This document shows, one piece after another, positions 24,636 through 32,412 of a DNA stretch of 49,216 bases. The stretch is taken from positions 1-49,216 of the forward strand of contig NZ_JAJTTE010000049.1 of assembly GCF_021343995.1 (NCBI RefSeq). Direction: 5' to 3'. The stretch comes from Pseudonocardia terrae. Its GTDB lineage: Bacteria > Actinomycetota > Actinomycetes > Mycobacteriales > Pseudonocardiaceae. The translations under genes were made by a program, and so were the position numbers. The notes under the pieces were generated by a model. It worked only from the letters and a program-made list of their open reading frames with translations. It was not told where the DNA came from and did no database searches. Every line of letters begins with the position of its first letter. Within the stretch, counting starts at the first letter, position 1.

Positions 24636-25643
24636 CTATCCGGCGCGTTCCCGCAGGGTCTCGCGCGGCAGCTCGCCGAACCGCTCCCGGTACTGCTGGG
24701 CGAAACGGCTCTGGTGGAAGAAGCCCCAGCGCAGCGCGACGTCCGTGACCCTCGTCGACGCCGGGTCGCAGCGCAGCAGCTCGGCGCGGACGTGGTCGAG
24801 GCGGATGCGGCGCAGGTGGTTCATCGGCGACTCGCCGAGCTCCTGCTGGAAGGTCGCGTGCAGGGTGCGGACGCTCATGCAGCCCACCCGGGCGAGCTCC
24901 TGCGGGGTGAGCGGCTCGTCGGCGTGCTGTTCCATGTAGTCGAGGACCGGTCGCAGCCGGCCCGAGCGGGCGGGGTCGGCGGGCGCGAGGAGGGCGTCGG
25001 TGTACTGGTGGCGGCCCGCGTGCAGCAGCTGCGTCATCACGAACGCCTCGTACTGCTCCCGCGCGATCGGCATGTCGGCCAGGCCGCCGGGACGGTCGAG
25101 CTCGCGCACGAAGAACTCCACCGACGCCAGCAGGGTGCGTCCGGCGGCCGTGGTCAGGTCGATCCCGTAGTCGAAGTCCAGCACCTCGTGCACCGGCCGG
25201 TTGAGCTGCTCGCTCAGGTGGTCCTCCAGGCTGCGGCGCGGGATCTTGAGGATCAGTTGCTCGGCGTCCGGCGACCAGCGGACGGTGTTCTCCTGGTCCG
25301 GGAGCAGCACGATCCCGCTGGTCCGCGCGGTGGTGGTGGCGCGCCCGCCGTCCGTCCGGTTGGCCTCGGTGCGGCCCTCGGTCGTGAGGTTGACGTGGTA
25401 GCAGTCCTCGGTCGGCGGCATGACGAGCTTGGCCGCGGACTTGTAGGTCAGGTAGCCCAGCGTGAACAGCCGGTCCGAGGTGGCGTTCAGCGTCATCTCG
25501 AGCCGGTCGTCCGGCGCCGTCAGGTCATGGTCGAGGTACACCCGGGTCACGGCCTCGCGGGCCTCCTCCAGGCTGCGGGTGTCCAGGATCGGGTACCGCG
25601 TGAGACGGGCAGGGACCTGCACGGGCTCGGCAACGGCCTCCAT
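24636..25643 (-). CDS. AraC/XylS family transcriptional activator
   Basis: This 335-residue regulator has an N-terminal AraC-binding-like ligand domain (about residues 30-215) and a C-terminal double helix-turn-helix. The first HTH is LTPQELARVGCMSVRTLHATFQQELGESP; the second is RVTDVALRWGFFHQSRFAQQYRERFGELP. ATG 25643 has a GAGGAGG site. It sits between the CoA-transferase/lyase operon and the divergent aldehyde dehydrogenase/monooxygenase operon. Its own promoter carries the double box found at all of them. It is therefore the likely activator of the whole block, sensing the pathway substrate or an intermediate. Confidence 0.94.
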   Translation of the reverse strand: MEAVAEPVQVPARLTRYPILDTRSLEEAREAVTRVYLDHDLTAPDDRLEMTLNATSDRLFTLGYLTYKSAAKLVMPPTEDCYHVNLTTEGRTEANRTDGGRATTTARTSGIVLLPDQENTVRWSPDAEQLILKIPRRSLEDHLSEQLNRPVHEVLDFDYGIDLTTAAGRTLLASVEFFVRELDRPGGLADMPIAREQYEAFVMTQLLHAGRHQYTDALLAPADPARSGRLRPVLDYMEQHADEPLTPQELARVGCMSVRTLHATFQQELGESPMNHLRRIRLDHVRAELLRCDPASTRVTDVALRWGFFHQSRFAQQYRERFGELPRETLRERAG

Positions 25644-25728
25644 CCGGACACCTCCTCGTGTCGTGGGCGCGGCGCGCTCCCTCACCGCGCTGCGGGCGGC
25701 GGGGCAGCCGCCCGATCAAGGCGCCTCC

Positions 25729-25784
25729 GACAGTAGGGAACCGCGGGCGGCCGCTACTAGCCCGAGAGCGCATCGCGCTATCCG
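25729..25784 (-). promoter_or_regulatory. araC promoter with AraC-type double box
   Basis: On the minus strand, CGGATAG (25784-25778) is followed 21 bp later by the diverged GGGCTAG (25763-25757). CTACTGTC (25736-25729) starts 27 bp after the second box. The weaker proximal box may mean weaker autoregulation. A leader of roughly 80 bases separates it from the ATG at 25643. Confidence 0.65.
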
Positions 25785-25833
25785 CTGAGTGCAGGGCCGG
25801 GCGGCGGCGTTGTGCCCCTGATCTCGCACGGAA

Positions 25834-25889
25834 CGGATCAGCGCCTGCGGTCCGCGGATATCGGCGGCCCCCGGCGGATCCCTACCGTC
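25834..25889 (+). promoter_or_regulatory. Aldehyde dehydrogenase operon promoter with AraC-type double box
   Basis: CGGATC (25834-25839) and CGGATAT (25855-25861) lie 21 bp apart, and CTACCGTC (25882-25889) starts 27 bp after the second box. The transcript would have a leader of about 55 bases ending in AAGGAGAGG before the ATG at 25950. It is divergent from the araC promoter about 50 bp away. Confidence 0.75.
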
Positions 25890-25949
25890 CCTCGTCATCC
25901 GCCGCCGGATCCGCGGCCGCACCCCGAACCAGTGGAGAAGGAGAGGTCG

Positions 25950-27428
25950 ATGACGACATCCCTCGAGGAGCTGAAGCTCTTCATCGGCGGCAAGTCCGTC
26001 GACGCCCGCTCGGGCCGCACGTTCGAGTCGCTCAACCCGTACACCGGCGAGCCGTGGGCCCGCCTCGCCGACGGCGGCCCGGAGGACGTCGACGAGGCCG
26101 TCGCCGCCGCTCGCGCCGCCTTCGAGGGCGAGTGGGGGCAGATGACCGGCTTCCAGCGCGCCGCCATCCTGCGCAGGTGCGGCGATGCCATCGCCGCCAA
26201 CGCCGAGCGGCTGGCCCGCCTGGAGGTCAACGACTCCGGCAAGCTGCTGCGCGAGATGCTCGGCCAGCTCACCTCGCTGCCCCAGTGGTACTACTACTTC
26301 TCCGGGCTGGCTGACAAGGTCGAGGGCCGCACGGTCCCGCCGGTCAACCCGAACTACTTCGGGTTCACCACCCGCGAGCCGGTCGGGGTGGTCGGGGCGA
26401 TCACGCCCTGGAATTCCCCGCTCCTTCTGCTGACGTTCAAGCTGGCCCCCGCGCTCGCTGCTGGCTGCACGATGGTCGTCAAGCCGTCGGAGCACGCACC
26501 CGCCTCGACGGTGGCGTTCGCCGAGATCCTGCACGAGGCGGGGCTGCCGGCCGGGGTGCTCAACGTCGTCACGGGCTGGGACCGGTCCACCGGCGAGGCC
26601 CTGTCGACCCACCGGGGCGTCGACAAGATCGCGTTCACCGGCTCGTCGGCGACCGGGGCCAAGGTCGCGCAGGCCGCGGTGGCCAACTTCAACCGGGTCA
26701 CCCTGGAGCTGGGCGGCAAGTCCCCGCAGATCGTCTTCCCCGACGCCGACCTCGACGCCGCGGCGAACGGCCTGGTCGCGGGCGTGTTCGCGGCCACCGG
26801 GCAGACCTGCATGGCGGGCTCGCGGCTGATCGTGCACGCCGACGTGCACGACGCGCTGATCGAGAAGGTGGTCTCACGAGCCAACGAGATCAAGCTCGGC
26901 GACCCCACCGAGGCCGACACCGAGATGGGGCCGGTTGCCAACCAGCCGCAGTACGAGAAGGTGCTCGGCTACCTGCAGGGCGCGGCCGCCGAGGGGGCCA
27001 CGTTCGCCTGCGGCGGCGAGCCGGACGCCGAGCGCGGCGGCCTGTTCGTCAGGCCGACGGTCGTCACGAACGTGACGCCGGAGAACACCATCGTCCGCGA
27101 GGAGGTGTTCGGGCCGGTGCTGGCTGCGTACACCTTCACCGACGAGGACGAGGCCCTGAAGCTGGCCAACGACACCCCGTACGGGCTCGCCGGCGCGGTC
27201 TGGACCAAGGACGTGCACCGGGCCCACCGGGTCGCCGCGAAGCTGCGCGCCGGCACCGTGTGGATCAACGCCTACCGCGTGATCGCCCCGAACATGCCCT
27301 TCGGCGGCTTCGGCGCCAGCGGCCTCGGCCGCGAGAACGGCGTCGACGCGATCAACGAGTACACCGAGAACAAGTCCGTGTTCGTCGAGCTCACCGGCGG
27401 CACCCGCGACCCCTTCCAGCTCGGCTGA
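25950..27428 (+). CDS. NAD(P)-dependent aldehyde dehydrogenase
   Basis: This 492-residue aldehyde dehydrogenase superfamily member oxidises an aldehyde to its acid. The general base is E253 in LELGGKSP and the nucleophile is C287 in GQTCMAG. The cofactor loop FTGSSATGAKVAQAA and the signature EEVFGPVLAAYTF are present. Near the end comes MPFGGFGASGLGRENG. The ATG is preceded by AAGGAGAGG. It is the first gene of an operon with the luciferase-like monooxygenase (31-bp gap), which could generate its aldehyde substrate. The AraC-type double box precedes it. Confidence 0.94.
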   Translation: MTTSLEELKLFIGGKSVDARSGRTFESLNPYTGEPWARLADGGPEDVDEAVAAARAAFEGEWGQMTGFQRAAILRRCGDAIAANAERLARLEVNDSGKLLREMLGQLTSLPQWYYYFSGLADKVEGRTVPPVNPNYFGFTTREPVGVVGAITPWNSPLLLLTFKLAPALAAGCTMVVKPSEHAPASTVAFAEILHEAGLPAGVLNVVTGWDRSTGEALSTHRGVDKIAFTGSSATGAKVAQAAVANFNRVTLELGGKSPQIVFPDADLDAAANGLVAGVFAATGQTCMAGSRLIVHADVHDALIEKVVSRANEIKLGDPTEADTEMGPVANQPQYEKVLGYLQGAAAEGATFACGGEPDAERGGLFVRPTVVTNVTPENTIVREEVFGPVLAAYTFTDEDEALKLANDTPYGLAGAVWTKDVHRAHRVAAKLRAGTVWINAYRVIAPNMPFGGFGASGLGRENGVDAINEYTENKSVFVELTGGTRDPFQLG

Positions 27429-27459
27429 GCCGGCACCCGCCGACGACCAGGAGACGACC

Positions 27460-28638
27460 ATGACCGTGACCGCCAACGAGCGCCTCGGCCTCGCCCCCAC
27501 CGACCCCCGTCCGGCGAGCGAGACCCGGCCCGCGCAGGACCGCACCGAGACCAACCCGCTGTTCGGCGACCAGAAGATGAAGCTGGGTCTGTTCGGCACC
27601 AACTGCTCGTACGGGCTGATCATGAGCCACGCGCCGTCGAGCTACGAGATCACCTGGGAGCACACCAAGGAGATCGCGCAGCGCGCCGACCGGCTCGGGT
27701 TCGACGTCCTGGTCCCCGTCGCCCGCTGGAAGGGCTTCGGCGGGTCGACGAACTTCAACGGCAACTGCTTCGAGACCTACACCTGGGCGGCCGGGGTCGC
27801 CGAGGCCACCGAGCGGATCGCGGTCGCCGCGACCAGCCACCTGCCGACGATGCACCCGATCGTCGCGGCCAAGCAGGCGACCACGGTCGACCGCATCTCC
27901 GGCGGCCGGTTCGCGCTGAACATGGTGATGGGCTGGGTGCCGCCGGAGATGGAGATGTTCGGTTCCGAGCAGCGCGAGCACGACGAGCGCTACGCGTTCG
28001 GCCAGGAGTGGCTCGACTTCGTCAACAAGCTCTGGACCGAGGAGGGCACCTTCGCGATCCACTCGAAGTACTTCGACGCCGAGCTGCTCGAGGCCTATCC
28101 GAAGCCCCACCAGGGCCCGCGGCCCGCGCTGCTCAACGCGGGCAACTCGCCGTCGGGGATCGAGTTCTCGGCGCGCAACGTGGACTTCAACTTCGCCTCG
28201 CTGGACACGCTGGAGAACATCAAGGCGTACGTGGAGAAGGTGAAGTCCAAGGCCCGTGACGACTACCAGCGGGACATCCACGTGATGACCTACGGCCTGG
28301 TCGTCTGCCGCGACACCGAGGACGAGGCCAAGCGGGCCTTCCAGCAGGTCGTCGACGAGGGCGACTGGGGGGCGGCGGGCAACGTCATCAAGATCGCCGG
28401 ATCCGGTGCGTCACAGTCGTTCGACCATGCGGTCAAGGAGATGCAGGAGCGGTTCATCGCCGGCTGGGGCGGTTACCCGATCGTCGGCACCCCCGAGCAG
28501 GTCACCGAGGAGCTCGGCAAGCTCAACGAGGCCGGCATGGAGGGCATGATCTTCGGGCTGATCGACTACAACGAGGAGCTCAAGTACTTCGGCGAGAACG
28601 TCATGCCGCTGCTGAAGGAGGCGGGGCTGCGTCACTGA
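27460..28638 (+). CDS. Luciferase-like (LLM class) flavin-dependent monooxygenase
   Basis: This 392-residue bacterial-luciferase-fold protein would use reduced FMN and O2. After a 38-residue hydrophilic leader, the barrel begins KMKLGLFGTNCSYGLIMSHAPSSYEITWEHTKEIAQRADRLG, followed by ATSHLPTMHPIVAAKQATTVDRISGGRFALNMVMGW, a family signature, and YPIVGTPEQVTEELGKL near the end. The N-terminal pattern resembles the RutA/two-component subgroup acting on heterocycles. CAGGAG precedes the ATG. It is the second gene of the AraC-box operon after the aldehyde dehydrogenase. The adjacent flavin reductase is decayed, so reduced FMN must come from another gene. Confidence 0.92.
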   Translation: MTVTANERLGLAPTDPRPASETRPAQDRTETNPLFGDQKMKLGLFGTNCSYGLIMSHAPSSYEITWEHTKEIAQRADRLGFDVLVPVARWKGFGGSTNFNGNCFETYTWAAGVAEATERIAVAATSHLPTMHPIVAAKQATTVDRISGGRFALNMVMGWVPPEMEMFGSEQREHDERYAFGQEWLDFVNKLWTEEGTFAIHSKYFDAELLEAYPKPHQGPRPALLNAGNSPSGIEFSARNVDFNFASLDTLENIKAYVEKVKSKARDDYQRDIHVMTYGLVVCRDTEDEAKRAFQQVVDEGDWGAAGNVIKIAGSGASQSFDHAVKEMQERFIAGWGGYPIVGTPEQVTEELGKLNEAGMEGMIFGLIDYNEELKYFGENVMPLLKEAGLRH

Positions 28639-29805
28639 CCGAGGTCGCCACGTGGACCGAGCCGCCCCGGCCCGTGCCTGGCGGGTGGTTGTGCCGGGCG
28701 GCCGGTTGTGATGGGGGCCGGTCGCTTGGGGAGGCTGGGTGTGGTGGGCGGCCGGCCGTGGTGGAGATGCGGGCCTTGTTGGGGCGGCCGGCCGTGGCAG
28801 CACCGATGATCGTCGTGAGCGGCACAGGTTGGTCGTCCGGGGAGCACTGGTGTCACGCTCGCAGTGATCATGGATGCGGACGGTGCTGTTCCGACGCCGA
28901 GATCAGTGTGAGTGGCACGTCGTGGCACCGCCGGAAGCGCTGGCGTCACGCTCGAAGTGATCATGAGTGCGGGCGGTGCTGTTCCCGACGCCAAGATCAG
29001 CGTGAGTGTCACGTGGTGTTCCCCCGGGAGCGCTGGCGTCACGCTCGTCGCGATCATGCTGTCGCGAGCGGCACAGCACGGTCATCCCGGGAGCGCTGGC
29101 GTCACCCTCGTCGCGATCATGCTGTCGCGAGTGGCACAGCACGGTCGTCGCGGGAGCGCTGGCGTCACCCTCGCAGTAGTCGTGGGAGCGGTGGGCGATC
29201 TGGCGTGTCGGTCCCCGTTCATGATCGATGGCCGACGTAGCAGTCCTGCCGACAGCGCTGACCGCGCGCTCTTCGCGATCACGGAAGCGCGGCTGACGAG
29301 TTGACGTGTCGGCCCCGGTTCATGATCGATGTGAGCGTGACGTAGCAGTTCTGTCGAGAGCGCTGATGGCGCGCTCGTTCCGATCATGTCGTCGCGAGCG
29401 GCACAGGATGGTCGTCCGGGAAGCGCTGGTGTCACGCTCGCCGCGATCATGGATGCGGGCGGTGCGGTTCCCGACTCCAAGATCAGTGTGAGTGTCACTT
29501 GGTGGCCCCGCGGGGAGCAGTGGCGTCACTCTGACCGCGATCATGGGCGCGGCCGGCGAACTCAGCGTTCCGCCGGCCCATGATCGGTGTGAGTGTCACG
29601 TGGTGGCCCCGGCGGGAGCACTGGCGTCACGCTCGCCGCGATCATGAACGCGCGGCGAGCGATCTGAGCGCGTTGGTTCGGTTCATGATCGTTGTGAGCG
29701 AGACGCGACGGTCCGCCCGACAGCACTGACGACGCCTTGGTGACGATCTTGGTGATCTCGGCGGCCGGGGCGGGCGATCTAGCTCTTGCGACTAGCCTCG
29801 GAGAC
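28639..29805. other. 1.1-kb intergenic region with repeat array
   Basis: No credible gene was found between the monooxygenase stop and the DUF5313-like gene. Open frames here merely reflect the repeats and encode low-complexity peptides. Most of the interval is occupied by the family B palindromic array; the first about 160 bases (28639-28800) are GC-rich with short GGCCGGCCGTGG-type repeats. Confidence 0.7.
28805..29755. repeat. Family B palindromic repeat array (about ten units)
   Basis: About ten imperfect units of 60-95 bp are present, most bounded by GATCATG. A typical unit reads GTGAGTGTCACGTGGTG on the left, a short C/G-rich centre such as CCCGGGAGC, then GCTGGCGTCACGCTCG and GCGATCATG on the right; the arms are imperfect inverted repeats. 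The clearest copies begin near 28805, 28893, 28993, 29058, 29121, 29390, 29480 and 29580. Units near 29190-29380 and 29650-29755 are diverged. Some copies are separated by a second short motif (GCGGGCGGTGCTGTTCCCGAC). Confidence 0.85.
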
Positions 29806-30192
29806 GTGGCGGTGCGGCGGCCGGGGCCGGCTCGGTGGGTCTGGTACGCGGTCGGCGGGCGGTTGCCGGGGCGGTACCGCGAGTGGGTGCTGTACGACGC
29901 GACCTGCCCGACCTGGGTGGCCCGGCACCTGCTGCGCACAGCGGTCCCGCTGGTGCTCGTCTCGGTGCCGATCGTGCTGTTCGTGCCCGGCCCGCTGTGG
30001 GTGCGGCTCTGCGGGCTGCTGCTGGGCTGGCTGGTCTCCGCCCAGTTCGCGATCTTCCTGCTGCACGACTCGGTCGACCACCGCGTGCGCAAGGCCGGCT
30101 ACCCGCCGGGCCACGCGCAGGCCGTGCGCGACGCCGCGGTGCGGGCGGTCCGCGAGCAGGCCCGGGCCCGCTACGACTCGCGGTACCGGTAG
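29806..30192 (+). CDS. DUF5313-like small membrane protein
   Basis: This 128-residue actinobacterial protein opens with the recognisable RRPGPARWVWYAVGGRLPGRYREWVLYDATCPTWVARHLLR. Two hydrophobic segments follow (TAVPLVLVSVPIVLFV and RLCGLLLGWLVSAQFAIFLL) and then a basic cytosolic tail (HRVRKAGYPPGHAQAVRDAAVR). The pattern matches the DUF5313 family, whose function is unknown. GTG 29806 is chosen because it begins the conserved sequence and has GGAG upstream. Further upstream the frame runs into the repeat array. It converges, with a 50-bp gap, with the small secreted protein gene. Confidence 0.78.
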   Translation: MAVRRPGPARWVWYAVGGRLPGRYREWVLYDATCPTWVARHLLRTAVPLVLVSVPIVLFVPGPLWVRLCGLLLGWLVSAQFAIFLLHDSVDHRVRKAGYPPGHAQAVRDAAVRAVREQARARYDSRYR

Positions 30193-30242
30193 GGAGGCCG
30201 CGGCGATCCGGCCGCGCTGCTGGACCGGACCGTCGCACGGGG

Positions 30243-30542
30243 TCAGAACGGGCTGCCGGGCACCATCGGCGGGGCGGGTGGCGCGGGCGGCACCCCCGGA
30301 GCGGTCGGTGCGCTGAACCCGCCGACCGGGCCGCAGAGTCCGGCCGGAACGGGCGCGCTGGCCTGCCCCACGGCCACACCGGTGCCGAGGCCCGGCAGGT
30401 TCGTGCAGGTCACATAGGTGGGCGGGCTGAACTGGGCGAGGGCCGGTGCGGCCCCGCCGACCCAGACCAGCACCCCGCTGGCGGCGAGGATCAGGCCGGC
30501 CCGCAGCGCGGTGCGGGGACGCCGGGAGAACGTGCGACTCAT
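30243..30542 (-). CDS. Small secreted proline-rich protein
   Basis: This 99-residue protein has a clear signal peptide: basic RRPRTALRAG, hydrophobic LILAASGVLVWVG, and a cleavage-like APALAQ. The mature part is short (about 62 residues) with two cysteines (VTCTNLP and AGLCGPV) and a tail rich in proline (PGVPPAPPAPPMVPGSPF). Its ATG overlaps the stop codon of the upstream O-antigen-ligase-like gene (ATGA), so the two are translated together. No known family was recognised. The coupling suggests a role in exporting or processing the same surface polymer or glycan. Confidence 0.72.
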   Translation of the reverse strand: MSRTFSRRPRTALRAGLILAASGVLVWVGGAAPALAQFSPPTYVTCTNLPGLGTGVAVGQASAPVPAGLCGPVGGFSAPTAPGVPPAPPAPPMVPGSPF

Positions 30543-32251
30543 CCGAGGAGCTCCTTCGTCGTGTGGGTGTCGGTGCGGATGGGGGCGGGCAGGAGGGTGG
30601 CCACGGCGAGGCACACCAGCAGCGGCAGCGCGGGGACGTGCCAGAGGAAGTCGAGCGCGCTCTGCGTGGCGAACGCGCCGAGGACGGCGAGCGCACCGGC
30701 CGCGCCCAGCGGGAGACGACGGCCGGTGCGGGTGGCGGGCCCACCCGAGCCGAGTGCGCCGGCGCCGCCCCGCGGCCGGTGGCCGTTGCGGGTGGCGGGC
30801 GCACCGGAAGCGGGTGCGCCGGCGTCGGCCGGCGGGAGGCGGCTGTCGGTTCGGGGGGCGGGCGCGCCGGCGACGAGTGCGTCGGCCGCGCCAGGCGCGA
30901 GGGGGTGGCCAGGTCGGGTGGCGGGTGCGCCGGCTTCGAGTGCGCCGGTCGCGCCCAGTGGGAGGCGGCGACGGGTCCGGGTGGCGAACGCGCCGGCTGC
31001 GCCCGGCGGGGGACGGCGGTCGGTGCGGGTGGTGAGCGCGTCGCCGACGAGTGCGCCGGCGCCGGCCAGCACGAGCGCCAGGCCGACGAGCCCCGTCTCC
31101 GCGGCGATCTGCAGGTACTCGAGATGTGTGAACCAGGCGTGCACCAGTCGTCCGGCGTGGTCCACGTAGGTCAGGTCCAACGATCCGGGGCCGACGCCCG
31201 TCAGCGGGGCGGAGGCGAAATGCGCCAGCGTCTCGCGGGCCAGGTCGACCCGGTCCGCCGAGGCGCCGCTCAGCCGGGTCTCGGCGATGGCGTCGACGGC
31301 CACGCCCGGGTCGCCACCGGTCGACGAGCCGCTGACGAGGTCGGCCAGGCCGAGGAGCAGGGCGGCCACAGTCGCGCCGCCCGCAGCCCGGCGCCGTCGC
31401 CCTGCCGCGAGCAGCACGGCGGCGCCCGCCGCGAGCCCCGCGAGCGCGAGCAGCGGTCGTGACGGCGACCCCTCGGGCAGGGCGGGCAGCAGCGCGGCGC
31501 ACGGCAGCGCAACGGCCGGGAGTACGGGCAGCAGGCCCCGGACGCTGCGACGCCCGGCGGCGGTCGCGAGCAGCACGGCCAGCCCGACCGCCAGGGCCAG
31601 CACGGCGCCGCGGCTCATCGCGACCGCGAGCCCGAGCAGGAGGGCGGCGACCACGGCCCGGCGGAGCAGCGGGCGGTGTGCGGGCGCCGCGACCAGCGCG
31701 AGCAGCAGACCGGTGACCAGCGCGGCGCCGGCCGCGTTCGCGTAGGTGATCGTGGCGGCGGCGCGCCACAGCCCGGCGGAGGGCATCGAGAGTGGGGACA
31801 GGTGCAGCGCCGTGCCGACCCACCCCGAGGCGGCGACGACCACGACGAGCGCGATCGCGACCGTCTGCAGTAGGCGCCGGCCCTCGCCGCCGAGCCCGGC
31901 CGCGACCCGCAGGGCGACGGCGAGCAGCAGCGCGACGGCGACCGTCGGGACCGCGGCGGCCACGGTGCCGTCGAGCTGGGCCCGGAGCAGCGCCCACAGC
32001 GCGAAACCGGCCCAGCAGGTCGCCCCGAGCGAGAGCGGTCGGGGGACCCGGTGAGCGCGGTGGAGGAGGGCGAGGAGACCCGCCCCGGCGACGAGGCCGG
32101 CCACCACCGTGAACGGACCGGCGTAGAACGCGCCCTGGGCCAGCACCGCGACGCCGAGGGCCGTGCCCAGCAGCGCGGCACGGCCGTCCCACCCGGTGGC
32201 CGGGTGGACGAGTGGGTCGGCGACGGCGGTCCGTGGCGCGGCGACGATCAT
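30539..32251 (-). CDS. O-antigen ligase/Wzy-like polytopic membrane protein with internal repeats
   Basis: This 570-residue protein has about ten hydrophobic segments. The region TRLSGASADRVDLARETLAHFASAPLTGVGPGSLDL...AWFTHLEYLQIAAETGLVGLALVLAG matches the O-antigen ligase/polymerase (Wzy_C) large loop and following membrane helix. Such proteins join or polymerise glycans at the membrane. Residues about 399-521 are a low-complexity insert of 21-residue units (GAPATRTGRRLPLGAAGAL type) between two membrane segments; the last helices then close the protein. A GAGGGAGC site precedes the ATG. The next gene overlaps its stop. Substrate unknown. Confidence 0.8.
   Translation of the reverse strand: MIVAAPRTAVADPLVHPATGWDGRAALLGTALGVAVLAQGAFYAGPFTVVAGLVAGAGLLALLHRAHRVPRPLSLGATCWAGFALWALLRAQLDGTVAAAVPTVAVALLLAVALRVAAGLGGEGRRLLQTVAIALVVVVAASGWVGTALHLSPLSMPSAGLWRAAATITYANAAGAALVTGLLLALVAAPAHRPLLRRAVVAALLLGLAVAMSRGAVLALAVGLAVLLATAAGRRSVRGLLPVLPAVALPCAALLPALPEGSPSRPLLALAGLAAGAAVLLAAGRRRRAAGGATVAALLLGLADLVSGSSTGGDPGVAVDAIAETRLSGASADRVDLARETLAHFASAPLTGVGPGSLDLTYVDHAGRLVHAWFTHLEYLQIAAETGLVGLALVLAGAGALVGDALTTRTDRRPPPGAAGAFATRTRRRLPLGATGALEAGAPATRPGHPLAPGAADALVAGAPAPRTDSRLPPADAGAPASGAPATRNGHRPRGGAGALGSGGPATRTGRRLPLGAAGALAVLGAFATQSALDFLWHVPALPLLVCLAVATLLPAPIRTDTHTTKELLG
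30690..31057. repeat. 63-bp in-frame repeats inside the O-antigen ligase-like gene
   Basis: About six degenerate 63-bp (21-codon) units encode GAxxATRTGRRLPLGAAGAL-like peptides. They occupy residues about 399-521 of the membrane protein. One unit is shortened. Because the period is a multiple of three, copy-number change would keep the frame open. Confidence 0.8.
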
Positions 32252-32412
32252 GACGTGTGCTCCCTCACGAACCGGGAGCGTGCACCGTCCGCAGCGGCAA
32301 GGCCCTTATCGGACAGCGCTTCCACACGACCGTGTGGCACCCGGCCGCGTGGTCGGCGACGCCTCGTGAGCGACGCGCCGGACCGCTGTCGCTCAGCGTG
32401 ACGGGCGCGGGG

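Noticed and set aside
24636..24642. A third CTATCCG box next to the CoA-transferase promoter.
   Set aside because: It overlaps the araC stop codon and is 14 bp from the neighbouring box, out of the 21-bp register.
28805..29755. Repeat array considered as a CRISPR.
   Set aside because: Units are imperfect palindromes of variable length with similar, not unique, intervening DNA, and there are no cas genes.
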